Shown here in pieces: positions 37,394 through 46,006 of a DNA stretch of 64,000 nucleotides (position 1 is the first letter of the stretch; every line of letters begins with the position of its first letter). The notes under the pieces were generated by a model. It was not told the origin of the DNA and ran no database searches. It worked only from the letters and a program-made list of their open reading frames with translations. The position numbers and the translations under genes are program-made. Origin of the DNA: Propioniciclava sp. (GTDB taxonomy: Bacteria > Actinomycetota > Actinomycetes > Propionibacteriales > Propionibacteriaceae); the NCBI RefSeq assembly GCF_029977985.1, contig NZ_JARKOT010000116.1:1-64000 (forward strand), in the 5' to 3' direction.

Positions 37394-38965
37394 TCAGTGG
37401 AAGAAGTGCCGAGTGCCGGTGAGATACAGGCTGACACCGGCGGCCCGGCATGCCTCGATCGTCTGGTCGTCGCGCACCGAGCCGCCCGGCTGCACGATGG
37501 CCCTCACGCCCGCGTCGATGAGGATCTGCGGCCCATCGGCGAACGGGAAGAAGGCATCGGACGCCGCCACGCTGCCGGCGGCCCGGTCACCCGCGCGCTC
37601 CACCGCGAGGCGACAGGAGTCGACGCGGTTGACCTGGCCCATGCCGACGCCCACGGACGCTCCACCCGTTGCGAGCAGGATCGCATTGCTCTTCACGGCC
37701 CGGCAGGCGCGCCAGGCGAACGCCAGGTCGGCCAGGGTGGGCGCGTCAACCACCTCGCCGGCAGCCAACTCCCAGTTCGCCGGATCGTCGCCGGGGGCGT
37801 CCAACCGGTCGGGTGCCTGCAACAGCGCGCCGCCACTGATGGGGTGCAACTGGCGCTCTCGATGCGTGTACGGACCGACCTCGAGCAACCGAAGGTTCTT
37901 CTTCCGGCTGAGGATCTCGAGCGCACCCTCCTCGTAGCCGGGGGCGATCACGACCTCGGTGAAGATGTCGGCAACCGCTTCGGCCATGGCGCCGGACACG
38001 GGCCGGTTGGTGGCGATGACCCCACCGAAAGCACTGAGCGGGTCGCAGGCATGCGCCAGCGCATGCGCCTCCGCGATCGTGTCGGCGACGGCGATGCCGC
38101 ACGGGTTCGCGTGCTTGATGATCGCCACGCACGGCTCGGAGAAGTCGTGGGCGGCCCGGTAGGCGGCGTCGCCGTCGGTGTAGTTGTTGTAGCTCATCTC
38201 CTTGCCGTGGAGTTGCTTCGCCTGCGCGATGCCGGCCGGCCCGGCCGGGTAGCGGTAGAGCGCCGCCGGCTGGTGGCTGTTCTCGCCGTACCGCAGCGCG
38301 GCCGCCTTGACCCAGACGCCGCCGAGCCACAGGGGGAACGCATCCCCGCCCTCCAGGTCGTCGGGCGTCTCGACGAGCTGGCTGCCCATCCAGTTCGCGA
38401 CCGCCACGTCGTAGGCGGCCGTGTGCTCGAACGCCGCCGCGGCCAGGTTCTTGCGCTCGCCGAGGGTGAAGCCGCCGCGTTCGAGGGCGGCGTACACCTG
38501 CGGGTACTGGGCGGGCGAGGTGACGATCGCGACGCTCGGGTGGTTCTTGGCGGCGGCCCGCACCATGGAGGGCCCGCCGATGTCGATCTGCTCCACGCAC
38601 TCGTCGACGCTCGCCCCCGAGGCCACCGTCTGGGTGAACGGGTAGAGGTTGCTCACGACGAGGTCGAACGGCTCGACCCCCAGCTCGACCAGCTGCTCGC
38701 GATGCGTGGTCAGGCGCCGGTCGGCGAGGATGCCCGCGTGAACCCGCGGGTGCAGCGTCTTCACGCGGCCGTCGAGGCACTCGGGGAAGCCGGTGAGCTC
38801 GGCCACCTCGGTGACGGGGATGCCCGACTCGGTGAGCGTCCGGTAGGAGCCCCCGGTCGAGACGAGTGCGACGCCGGCGTCCGCCAACGCCCGGCCGAGG
38901 TCGACGAGGCCGGTCTTGTCGTAGACCGACAGCAGCGCGCGCCTGATCGGCAGACGGTGGGACAT
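37394..38965 (-). CDS. purH: AICAR transformylase/IMP cyclohydrolase
   Basis: A 523-residue bifunctional enzyme for the last two steps of IMP synthesis. The IMP cyclohydrolase/MGS domain comes first ([47 protein letters not shown]), followed by AICARFT. The transformylase motifs are [33 protein letters not shown] with the catalytic Lys-His pair, [10 protein letters not shown] and [15 protein letters not shown]. The start has a perfect AGGAGG 7 bases upstream. It follows purN by 11 bases. Confidence 0.97.
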   Translation of the reverse strand: MSHRLPIRRALLSVYDKTGLVDLGRALADAGVALVSTGGSYRTLTESGIPVTEVAELTGFPECLDGRVKTLHPRVHAGILADRRLTTHREQLVELGVEPFDLVVSNLYPFTQTVASGASVDECVEQIDIGGPSMVRAAAKNHPSVAIVTSPAQYPQVYAALERGGFTLGERKNLAAAAFEHTAAYDVAVANWMGSQLVETPDDLEGGDAFPLWLGGVWVKAAALRYGENSHQPAALYRYPAGPAGIAQAKQLHGKEMSYNNYTDGDAAYRAAHDFSEPCVAIIKHANPCGIAVADTIAEAHALAHACDPLSAFGGVIATNRPVSGAMAEAVADIFTEVVIAPGYEEGALEILSRKKNLRLLEVGPYTHRERQLHPISGGALLQAPDRLDAPGDDPANWELAAGEVVDAPTLADLAFAWRACRAVKSNAILLATGGASVGVGMGQVNRVDSCRLAVERAGDRAAGSVAASDAFFPFADGPQILIDAGVRAIVQPGGSVRDDQTIEACRAAGVSLYLTGTRHFFH

Positions 38966-38976
38966 GGGTTCCTCCT

Positions 38977-39552
38977 TCACCGCGCGCGGGCGGCGTACTC
39001 GGTGACGGTGCCGACGAGCAGGGCGCGTTCGGCCACCTTGATGCGTTCGTGCAGGGTCTCCTCGGTGTCGCCGGGCTCCACCCGGACCGGCACCTGGTCG
39101 ATGATGCGCCCCGTGTCGACCCCCTCGTCGATCTCGAAGATCGTGCAGCCGGTGACCTTCACGCCATGCGCGAGCGCGTCCCGCACCCCGTGGGCGCCGG
39201 GGAAGCTCGGCAGCAGCGCCGGGTGGGTGTTGATGATGCGACCGGCGAACCGGGCGAGGAAGCGGCGCCCGAGGAGCTTCATGAAGCCCGCACTGACCAC
39301 CAGGTCGGGCTCGTGGGCGGCGACGGCGTCGGTGAGAGCGGCGTCCCAGTGGGCCCGCTCGTCGTAATCCTTGAGCGAGACGACGAACGCCGGCACTCCG
39401 GCACGCTCGGCCCGGGCGAGGCCTTCGATGCCCGAGCGGTCCGCGCCGACGGCGACGACCTGCCACGGCGCGTCGGCGGGGGGCTCGGCGTCCAGCAGCG
39501 CCTGCAACAGGGTCCCGGATCCTGACACGAGGACCACGAGGCGCAGCGTCAT
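38977..39552 (-). CDS. purN: Phosphoribosylglycinamide formyltransferase
   Basis: A 191-residue GAR transformylase using 10-formyl-THF. [18 protein letters not shown] is the phosphate loop, [18 protein letters not shown] precedes the catalytic [18 protein letters not shown] (Asn, His), and [17 protein letters not shown] supplies the Asp. Length is standard. TAGGGT sits 6 bases before the ATG. It begins the purN-purH-folD unit; purN next to a PerM-like gene is also the mycobacterial order. Confidence 0.97.
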   Translation of the reverse strand: MTLRLVVLVSGSGTLLQALLDAEPPADAPWQVVAVGADRSGIEGLARAERAGVPAFVVSLKDYDERAHWDAALTDAVAAHEPDLVVSAGFMKLLGRRFLARFAGRIINTHPALLPSFPGAHGVRDALAHGVKVTGCTIFEIDEGVDTGRIIDQVPVRVEPGDTEETLHERIKVAERALLVGTVTEYAARAR

Positions 39553-39558
39553 GGCTTC

Positions 39559-39564
39559 ACCCTA
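39559..39564 (-). promoter_or_regulatory. -10 box of purN
   Basis: On the minus strand TAGGGT, 6 bases, ATG 39552. It lies in the 23-base gap after the PerM-like gene, so the purine genes can start independently. Confidence 0.45.
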
Positions 39565-39575
39565 GCGGGCGCGTC

Positions 39576-40880
39576 TCAAGGCTGGGCGTGGGTCCCACCG
39601 GCCGTGACGAGCTCGGGCTCCTCAGGCGTGGACGCCGCCGGCTCGGCCAGGTGCCGCGTTGCCCGCAGGTGGCGCACCAACCCCACGGTTCCGGCGGCGA
39701 GGCTCATCGGGAAGAGCGCGAGCCAGACGATTTCGGGGAAGGCGGGGCCCATCCCCACGAGGCGGCCGGTGCCGAGGTCGCCGCGGGCCAACCACGCTCC
39801 GCCGACCCAGACGAGCGCGGCGAGCGCGCCGGCCGTGGCCGCCTGCCAGGGCCAGTTGCCGACGGACCCGGCGTCCTCTTCGTCGAGACCGCCGACGAGA
39901 CGCCAGCCCGCCACCGCCCCGGCGGCGACGCCGACCGCGAGCCAGGCCCACTGGCCGGGGGAACCGTCGGGAGGGATGAGACCGAAGACCGGGATGCCCG
40001 GCAGGGCGCCCACGGAGGTGACGCCGGGGGTGACGACGGTGTCGGGGCCGAGGGTGACGCCGGCCCCGAGCACCCACGCGCCGGCCCAGAGGACGAGGTT
40101 GGGCAGGAACAGTACCTGGGCGAGGACGAGCAGGACGGCGCCGACGGCGTCCGGGGCGAGGGCGGCGTGCAACTCGGCGACCCGGCCGCCGTGGGCCACG
40201 AGGGAGACCACAAGGGCGAGCAGCGATCCGGCTGCGAGAACGGCGATCCCCCAGCCGGACGCCGCGGGCAGCCGCCGGACCCAGGCGGGGGCGCGATCGA
40301 GGGGATCGACACCCAAGCCGCGCAGGGCACCGTAGCCCGACCCCGCCAACGCGACGGCCGCTGTTCCGGGCAGGCCGGCGACCGCTTGGGTGCCCGTGGC
40401 GACGATGAGGGTGAGGATGAAGCTGGTCACGACGTAGACGAGCGTGCAGGTGCCCACCACCAGTCCCCAGGCTTGCCAGCGGCCCCGGGGGGTGGCGTCG
40501 TCGGGGGCTGCCTGGACACCGGCGTGGTGCCCCACCACCGCGCAGGCGGCGGCCAGGGTGAGCGTGAACAGCAGCGGCAGCAGGTGCAGGTGGAGGGCGC
40601 CGAGATCGACGGCGACGCCGTGGGCGGCCAGCCAGCCCTGACCGGCGGTCCGCAGGGCTTCGGAGGCGGGAATGCGCAGGGCGGTCAGCCAGCCGGCGAC
40701 GACGAGCACGGCAACCGCCGCGAAGCCCAGCACCGCGACCCCGGCGGACCACGCGATCGCAGCCACCAGCCAGGGGAGGTAAGGGACGCGCCCTGACGCC
40801 ACGGCGTCCCGCTCCGGCTCCCCCGGGGAGGAGACCGTGAGCCGGAACCGGCTGGGGAGGGGCACACGAGGCATCGGCAT
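39576..40880 (-). CDS. PerM-like polytopic membrane protein (DUF6350)
   Basis: A 434-residue protein with about ten to twelve Ala/Leu/Val-rich membrane segments and no enzymatic motif. It has a basic N-terminus (VPLPSRFRLTVSSPGEP), long hydrophobic repeats and a hydrophilic C-terminal tail (LAEPAASTPEEPELVTAGG). Its position immediately upstream of purN-purH matches M. tuberculosis Rv0955 (PerM), a membrane protein linked to cell division and FtsB stability; DUF6350 covers these proteins. Assignment rests mainly on synteny and topology. The start is ATG 40880, with a second in-frame ATG at 40874. Confidence 0.72.
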   Translation of the reverse strand: MPMPRVPLPSRFRLTVSSPGEPERDAVASGRVPYLPWLVAAIAWSAGVAVLGFAAVAVLVVAGWLTALRIPASEALRTAGQGWLAAHGVAVDLGALHLHLLPLLFTLTLAAACAVVGHHAGVQAAPDDATPRGRWQAWGLVVGTCTLVYVVTSFILTLIVATGTQAVAGLPGTAAVALAGSGYGALRGLGVDPLDRAPAWVRRLPAASGWGIAVLAAGSLLALVVSLVAHGGRVAELHAALAPDAVGAVLLVLAQVLFLPNLVLWAGAWVLGAGVTLGPDTVVTPGVTSVGALPGIPVFGLIPPDGSPGQWAWLAVGVAAGAVAGWRLVGGLDEEDAGSVGNWPWQAATAGALAALVWVGGAWLARGDLGTGRLVGMGPAFPEIVWLALFPMSLAAGTVGLVRHLRATRHLAEPAASTPEEPELVTAGGTHAQP

Positions 40881-40939
40881 GGTGGATCCATGGTCCTGCA
40901 AGACCGTGGTGGCTCCCCGCCGGACACGCCTTGCCTTGC

Positions 40940-40945
40940 TAAAGT
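40940..40945 (+). promoter_or_regulatory. Candidate -10 box for the tandem sensor-domain gene
   Basis: TAAAGT lies 30 bases before ATG 40976, where a GGGAGAG site precedes the ATG. This gene, unlike several neighbours, looks leadered. Confidence 0.35.
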
Positions 40946-40975
40946 CATCGCGTTCAACCACGAGACGGGAGAGCG

Positions 40976-42535
40976 ATGACCGACCAGGGTGAGCACCGCC
41001 CCCGCCGGGCAATACCCCCTCAGGAGGACGAACCGGTCGCCGAGGACCAGCCCCGCACCTGGGAACCCGCCTCCGAGGGTTCCGGTGCCGCTGTCGGCAC
41101 GCCCATACCGCCCCCCGCGGTCCTGCCCGGCAGCATGTCGGTTCCGGCGTCGGCCGGCCGACGCTTCTCCGCGGTCGAACTGCCCGACGACCAGGAGCGC
41201 CCGCTCCCCCGCCGCTCGGCCCTGACGCCGTCACGGCCGGAGACGCCGGCGTCGGCGGCGGCGTCCCCGACCGGTGAGGCGGCGGACGGACCGACCACGG
41301 CCGACGCCGAGGGCACGCGGCGCGTGTGGCCGTGGGCCGCGGTCGGAGCGGTGGTCGTGGTCGGCGGAATCATCGCCGCGACCGTCCTGGGCGGCGGCGG
41401 ACCGGCGGCGACGCCCACGCCGACGGTCGATCCCGTGTCCACCTACCTCCTGCAGGACGCGGACCTGACCGGCCTCACCGACGGCGTGACGTGGGTGTCG
41501 GCCAGCACCGACACGGCCGTAACGCAGGGGACGCCGCTGGCAAAGTGCTTCGTGAGCAGCCTGGACACGACGCCGGCGCCTTCCTCGACGCTCGTGCGGA
41601 CGTTCGCGCCGTCGGCCGGCCAGGCGGGCGGGCTCCTGCACCAGGTGGACGCCTACGCCACGGTCGAGGACGCCACGGCCGCCTACGAGGGCCGCGTGGC
41701 CGAACTGGCCGCCTGCAGCCGCAACACGGCGCTGCTCGTCGACACGTTCACCGTGACGGGACTCGGCGACGAATCGGCAGCGACGCGGATCGTCCTGCAG
41801 GACACCGCGAACGAGTTCCACTCGCTGCTGCTGAGCCGAACGGGCACGCGCGTCAACATCCTGGACCAGACGAGCCCCGAACAGGCCACCGAGGTCGCTC
41901 CCCTGGCCGCCGTGCTGGCCACGGCTGCGCAGCGGCAGTGCACCGACGAAGGTACGTGCCCCGGCACGGTGGCGGCTGAGGCCGGTGCGCCGTTGCCGGT
42001 CGAACCGCCGGGTTGGCTGGCCGCCGTGGACCTACCGCGCATCACGCAGGGCGCGGGCACGTGGCGTGGCACGGACATGAGCGAGATGCGACTCGCCGGC
42101 TCCCGGTGCGAGGCGGTCGACCTGGTGAACATGTCTGGGGCGACGAAGGCGGCCCAGCGGACCTACCTGTTGGGCGACGACTCCTCAGTGCCCCGGGCGT
42201 TCGGCGTCGACGAGGCGATTTACACCTACGCGACCCCCGAGGAGGCCTCGGCCACGAAGGACACCCTCGTCGGCAACATGGACAACTGTCCCGGCCGGAC
42301 GCCGACGGCGACGGTCTCGCGGGTCGGCGACCTGGGCGCGGCGGGCGCGGCGTGGAATGTGTCGCAACAGACCGACCAGACGGCCACGACGGCCCGCTTC
42401 CGGGTGAGTATCCAAGCGGTCGGGACGACGGTGGTCTACCTGATGGCCAACCCGTCGGACACCGCCGACTTCACCGACGAGGAGTGGATCGCCCTCTCCC
42501 AGCGGTCCGCCGCCCGGGCTGCGGAGCTGGCCTGA
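40976..42535 (+). CDS. Membrane-anchored protein with two PknH-sensor-like extracellular domains
   Basis: A 519-residue protein. Residues 1-115 are cytoplasmic, Pro- and acid-rich (EDEPVAEDQPRTWEPASEG). One helix follows (WPWAAVGAVVVVGGIIAATVL, about 118-138), then a Thr/Pro linker. The rest is outside and looks like two copies of one fold: copy 1 contains DAYATVEDATAAYEGRVAEL with Cys pair C...AACSR, copy 2 contains AIYTYATPEEASATKDTLVG with C...DNCPG. The spacing of aromatic, Glu-Ala and Cys residues suits the PknH-like extracellular family known from mycobacterial kinases and lipoproteins. There is no kinase here. It faces sucD across a terminator hairpin. Confidence 0.65.
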   Translation: MTDQGEHRPRRAIPPQEDEPVAEDQPRTWEPASEGSGAAVGTPIPPPAVLPGSMSVPASAGRRFSAVELPDDQERPLPRRSALTPSRPETPASAAASPTGEAADGPTTADAEGTRRVWPWAAVGAVVVVGGIIAATVLGGGGPAATPTPTVDPVSTYLLQDADLTGLTDGVTWVSASTDTAVTQGTPLAKCFVSSLDTTPAPSSTLVRTFAPSAGQAGGLLHQVDAYATVEDATAAYEGRVAELAACSRNTALLVDTFTVTGLGDESAATRIVLQDTANEFHSLLLSRTGTRVNILDQTSPEQATEVAPLAAVLATAAQRQCTDEGTCPGTVAAEAGAPLPVEPPGWLAAVDLPRITQGAGTWRGTDMSEMRLAGSRCEAVDLVNMSGATKAAQRTYLLGDDSSVPRAFGVDEAIYTYATPEEASATKDTLVGNMDNCPGRTPTATVSRVGDLGAAGAAWNVSQQTDQTATTARFRVSIQAVGTTVVYLMANPSDTADFTDEEWIALSQRSAARAAELA

Positions 42536-42648
42536 CCCTTCGGGTCTCGCCTGACTTCCGCCATTCCTGCGCGCGACACTGCCCACGGCGAGACCGCGCG
42601 CACGGCGTGCGCCGGCACCCCGCACCGCGTCACCCACGCCGCACACAG

Positions 42649-42683
42649 CGGCGCCGCGCACCGGATCGGGGTGCGCGGCGCCG
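42649..42683. terminator. Bidirectional hairpin between sucD and the sensor-domain gene
   Basis: A perfect 14-bp stem (CGGCGCCGCGCACC and GGTGCGCGGCGCCG) with a 7-base loop in the convergent spacer, 8 bases past the sucD stop. No T-run is present. Confidence 0.7.
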
Positions 42684-42690
42684 GTGTGAA

Positions 42691-43572
42691 TCAGAGGCTC
42701 TCGATGGCCTCGCGAGCCAACTGGGCCGTCTCGCTCGGCGTTTTGCCGACGAACACGCCCACGCCGGCGAGGGCTTCGGCCTTCGCCGCCGCCGTGCCGG
42801 ACGAGCCGGAAACGATCGCGCCTGCGTGCCCCATCGTCTTGCCCTCGGGGGCCGTGAAGCCGGCCACGTAACCGACCACCGGCTTCGTCACGTGGTTGCG
42901 GATGTACTCCGCCGCACGCTCCTCGGCGTCGCCCCCGATCTCGCCGATCATCACGATCACGTCGGTGTCGGGGTCGTTCTGGAACGCCTCGAGGCAGTCG
43001 ATGTGCGTCGTTCCGATGATCGGATCCCCACCGATGCCGACGCACGTGGTGAACCCGATGTCGCCCAGTTCGAACATCATCTGGTAGGTCAGCGTGCCCG
43101 ACTTCGACACCAGGCCGATGCGGCCCTGCCCGGCGATGTTCGGCGGAATGATGCCCACGTTGCTCTTGCCGGGAGAGATGATGCCGGGGCAGTTCGGGCC
43201 GATGATCCGGACGCCGGCCTCCTCGGCCGCGGCGCGGAACTCAGCCGTGTCGGCCACCGGGATGCCCTCGGTGATCACGACCACGAGGTCGAGGCGGGCG
43301 GCGACGGCGTCCAACACCGCAGCCTTGGCGAACTTCGGGGGCACGAACACGACCGACACGTTGGCGCCGGTGGCCTCCTTCGCCTCGGCGACCGAGTCGA
43401 ACACCGGAATCGGATCCTCCTCGAACGAGACCGATTGGCCGCCCTTGCCGGGTGTCACGCCGGCGACGACGCGCGTCCCGAACGCAACCATGCGTGCGGT
43501 GTGCTTGCGCCCCTCGGTGCCGGTCATGCCCTGCACCATCACCTTGCTCTGCTGGTTCAACCAGATGGCCAT
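42691..43572 (-). CDS. sucD: Succinyl-CoA ligase alpha subunit
   Basis: A 293-residue subunit with the CoA-binding Rossmann domain ([36 protein letters not shown]) and the ligase domain. [18 protein letters not shown] and the phosphohistidine motif [20 protein letters not shown] are intact. Together with SucC it makes ATP or GTP from succinyl-CoA. It starts 1 base after the sucC stop. The order sucC-sucD and its neighbours match M. tuberculosis Rv0951-Rv0952. Confidence 0.97.
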   Translation of the reverse strand: MAIWLNQQSKVMVQGMTGTEGRKHTARMVAFGTRVVAGVTPGKGGQSVSFEEDPIPVFDSVAEAKEATGANVSVVFVPPKFAKAAVLDAVAARLDLVVVITEGIPVADTAEFRAAAEEAGVRIIGPNCPGIISPGKSNVGIIPPNIAGQGRIGLVSKSGTLTYQMMFELGDIGFTTCVGIGGDPIIGTTHIDCLEAFQNDPDTDVIVMIGEIGGDAEERAAEYIRNHVTKPVVGYVAGFTAPEGKTMGHAGAIVSGSSGTAAAKAEALAGVGVFVGKTPSETAQLAREAIESL

Positions 43573-43573
43573 G

Positions 43574-44809
43574 TCAGTTCTCCCCCTCGCCGTCGGTCGA
43601 GCCCCTGGCGCCCGCGCCGCTCGACCCTGATGCGACCAACGCCTCGCTCGCCCGTTCCGCGGCCGTGCGGGCCGCCTCGTCCATCGTCGCCACCACCGTG
43701 ACGAGCGGGTGGTCGTACTCGGCGAGGATCTCGCGCCCGATGTCGACCGCGTTGCCGTCTAGGCGGACGACGATCGGCTTGGTGGCCTTGTCGCCGATCT
43801 GCTCCAGCGCCCCCCGGATGCCCTTGGCCACCTCGGAACAGGCGGTGATGCCGCCGAACACGTTCACGAACACCACTTCGACCTTCGGGTCGGACAAGAT
43901 GATGTCGAGCCCTTCCGCCATCACCTGCGCGGAAGCGCCCCCGCCGATGTCGAGGAAGTTCGCCGGCGACGGGGAGCCCGGCAGGTCCTCGCCGGCGTAG
44001 GCGACGACGTCGAGCGTGCTCATGACGAGGCCGGCCCCGTTGCCGATGATGCCGACCTCGCCGTCGAGCTTCACATAGTTGAGGTGCTTCTCGCGGGCGC
44101 GCAGTTCGAGCGGGTCCATCGCGGCCTCGTCGACCAGCCCTGCCCGTTCGGGGTGCCGGAAGGTGGCGTTGTCGTCGAGGGTTACCTTCCCGTCGAGCGC
44201 GACGATCCGGTCGTCGCCGGTGCGCACGAGCGGGTTGACCTCGACGAGCGTCGCATCCGCCTCGCGGTACACGTCGCCCAGCAGCACCAGGACGCGCACC
44301 AACTCGTCCCGCAGCTGTTCCGGGAAGTCCGCCTCCTCGGCGATGGCCCGGGCGGTCGCCTCGTCCAGGCCCACGCGCGGGTCGACCGGACGCCGCACCA
44401 GCGCCTCGGGCCGCTCCTCGGCCAGGGTCTCGATGTCGACGCCGCCCTCCACGCTGAACATGGCGAGGTAGGTGCGGTGAGCCCGATCGAGCAGCAGGGA
44501 GAAGTAGTACTCGTCGGCGATGTCGGCGCCTTCGGCGATCATCACCGCGTTGACCGTGTGGCCCTTGATGTCCATGCCCAGGATGGCCCGGGCACGCTCC
44601 TCGGCCTCCTCGGGGCTGCGGGCCAGTTTGACGCCGCCCGCCTTCCCCCGGCCCCCCACCTTCACCTGGGCCTTGACCACGACCACGTCCGTGCCCAGCT
44701 CCTCGGCGGCCGCGCGGGCCTCCTCCGGTGTGGTGGCCACGATGCCACGCAGGACCGGTACCCCGTGCTGTTCGAACAGGTCGCGCGCCTGGTACTCGAA
44801 AAGATCCAT
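43574..44809 (-). CDS. sucC: Succinyl-CoA ligase beta subunit (ADP-forming type)
   Basis: A 411-residue ATP-grasp subunit. The N-terminus is [19 protein letters not shown], followed by [20 protein letters not shown], the nucleotide-binding loop. The Mg and phosphate residues are in [25 protein letters not shown], and [11 protein letters not shown] and [16 protein letters not shown] close the active site. A Ser/Gly-rich tail of about 20 residues ([18 protein letters not shown]) extends past the usual end and looks disordered. A GGACGGAGA site precedes the ATG. Confidence 0.97.
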   Translation of the reverse strand: MDLFEYQARDLFEQHGVPVLRGIVATTPEEARAAAEELGTDVVVVKAQVKVGGRGKAGGVKLARSPEEAEERARAILGMDIKGHTVNAVMIAEGADIADEYYFSLLLDRAHRTYLAMFSVEGGVDIETLAEERPEALVRRPVDPRVGLDEATARAIAEEADFPEQLRDELVRVLVLLGDVYREADATLVEVNPLVRTGDDRIVALDGKVTLDDNATFRHPERAGLVDEAAMDPLELRAREKHLNYVKLDGEVGIIGNGAGLVMSTLDVVAYAGEDLPGSPSPANFLDIGGGASAQVMAEGLDIILSDPKVEVVFVNVFGGITACSEVAKGIRGALEQIGDKATKPIVVRLDGNAVDIGREILAEYDHPLVTVVATMDEAARTAAERASEALVASGSSGAGARGSTDGEGEN

Positions 44810-45045
44810 GCTCTCCGTCCTCGGTACGCATGCGCCGCGTCGGCGCGGTGCTCTGCGGAAACCCTACTGGTAGGTGGTTGCGGACACGAAACCGGCCGAC
44901 CCTGAGAGGAGTTGGCAAGTCGTGGCAACAACCACCCGCTCAATTCTGAGAAACCTTCAAGAATCGCTAAGGTTGTACCAGTTGCCGTTGGCGACGAACC
45001 CGCGGCCAGATCGGCCGCAACCCACAGACCTCGAAAGGTGCCATC
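44810..45045 (+). other. Divergent leader between sucC and the M23 peptidase gene
   Basis: 236 bases with no gene. GGTGGTTG (44873-44880) pairs with CAACCACC (44929-44936) around a G/C-rich segment. TAAGGT at 44968-44973 is a candidate -10 box for the peptidase gene, giving a leader of about 66 bases ending in GAAAGG. I looked for a c-di-AMP (ydaO) riboswitch, common ahead of actinobacterial wall hydrolases, and could not recognise its core. Confidence 0.4.
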
Positions 45046-45936
45046 GTGCCTGCTCGCTTCCTCGGCTCGCAGAACCCCCGCCGCGTGATCGATGCCAGCG
45101 ATGCGCTCCTCGACACCGACACCGCACCGCGCCGCACCGCCGCCGGACGCTTCGTCCGCATCGGCATCGCGCTCGGAACGGCGGGCACGGTCGGCATGCT
45201 GGCACTGGTCGCCCCCGGCATTGCGCTGAGCGCGCAGGCGTCCAACGCCCCGGGTGCCGCCGCCCAGACCACCCCCGCACCGCGCCTCGGCACCACGGAC
45301 GCCTTCACCATCCGCGAGACCTCGACCGATCGCAACGCCGAGCGCGATGCCGCCGCCGAGGCCACCGTCGCCGATGCCGCCTCCGACCGGGCCGCGAACC
45401 TCGACGAGACGGATGCCGCCGTCACCGACGTCCAGACCTCCGCTGTCGCTGACCTGCGTTCGGCGGCTCTGGCGCAGACGGGCGCACAGATCGACGCCGA
45501 GGCTGTCCGCCTCGCGACCCAGGCGACCTTCTTCTGGCCCACCGAGGGCGGCATCAGCTCGCCGTGGGGCATGCGGATGCACCCGATCCTGCATTACACC
45601 CGTCTCCATGGTGGCGCCGACATCGGCGGCGCGGTGGGCGCCCCGATCTACGCGGCCGCCGACGGTGTGGTGACGAAGGCCGCCACCGGCTACAACGGCG
45701 GCTCGGGCAACAACGTCCGCATCGACCACGGTGACGTCAACGGCGAAGCCCTCGAAACCGGCTACCTGCACATGGACAGCTTCGTGGTCTCGGTCGGCCA
45801 GACCGTCAAGCGCGGCGAGCTCATCGGCTACGTCGGCAACACGGGCCTCTCCACCGCCTCGCACCTGCACTTCTCGGTCTACGTGAACGGCGTCAACTCC
45901 GACCCGGCGCCGTACCTCGCCGAGGGCGGCAACTGA
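45046..45936 (+). CDS. Secreted or anchored M23 family metallopeptidase
   Basis: A 296-residue protein. A cytoplasmic N-terminus (about 40 residues) precedes one hydrophobic helix (IGIALGTAGTVGMLALVAPGIAL, about 43-66), an Ala/Asp/Glu-rich stretch (residues 85-150) with coiled-coil character, and the LytM domain. Zinc ligands are in HYTRLHGGADIGGAVG (H-x3-D) and STASHLHFSVYVNG (H-x-H). The catalytic domain is complete, so it should cut peptidoglycan cross-bridges. GTG 45046 has a GAAAGG site. Placement between sucCD and pcrA on the opposite strand matches Rv0950c. Confidence 0.9.
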   Translation: MPARFLGSQNPRRVIDASDALLDTDTAPRRTAAGRFVRIGIALGTAGTVGMLALVAPGIALSAQASNAPGAAAQTTPAPRLGTTDAFTIRETSTDRNAERDAAAEATVADAASDRAANLDETDAAVTDVQTSAVADLRSAALAQTGAQIDAEAVRLATQATFFWPTEGGISSPWGMRMHPILHYTRLHGGADIGGAVGAPIYAAADGVVTKAATGYNGGSGNNVRIDHGDVNGEALETGYLHMDSFVVSVGQTVKRGELIGYVGNTGLSTASHLHFSVYVNGVNSDPAPYLAEGGN

Positions 45937-45965
45937 CCTCACAGAACCCCGACGGTTCTGCATCC

Positions 45966-45999
45966 CGAGCCGGTCACGCGCGTGCGCGTGACCGGCTCG
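45966..45999. terminator. Strong hairpin after the M23 gene
   Basis: Perfect 16-bp arms (CGAGCCGGTCACGCGC and GCGCGTGACCGGCTCG) with a 2-base centre, between the convergent M23 and pcrA genes. A smaller 7-bp stem (CAGAACC/GGTTCTG) lies just upstream at 45942-45960. Confidence 0.8.
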
Positions 46000-46006
46000 G
46001 TGCCGT

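Noticed and set aside
44810-45045. c-di-AMP (ydaO) riboswitch ahead of the M23 peptidase
   Set aside because: The conserved core segments are not recognisable; only one 8-bp stem is seen.
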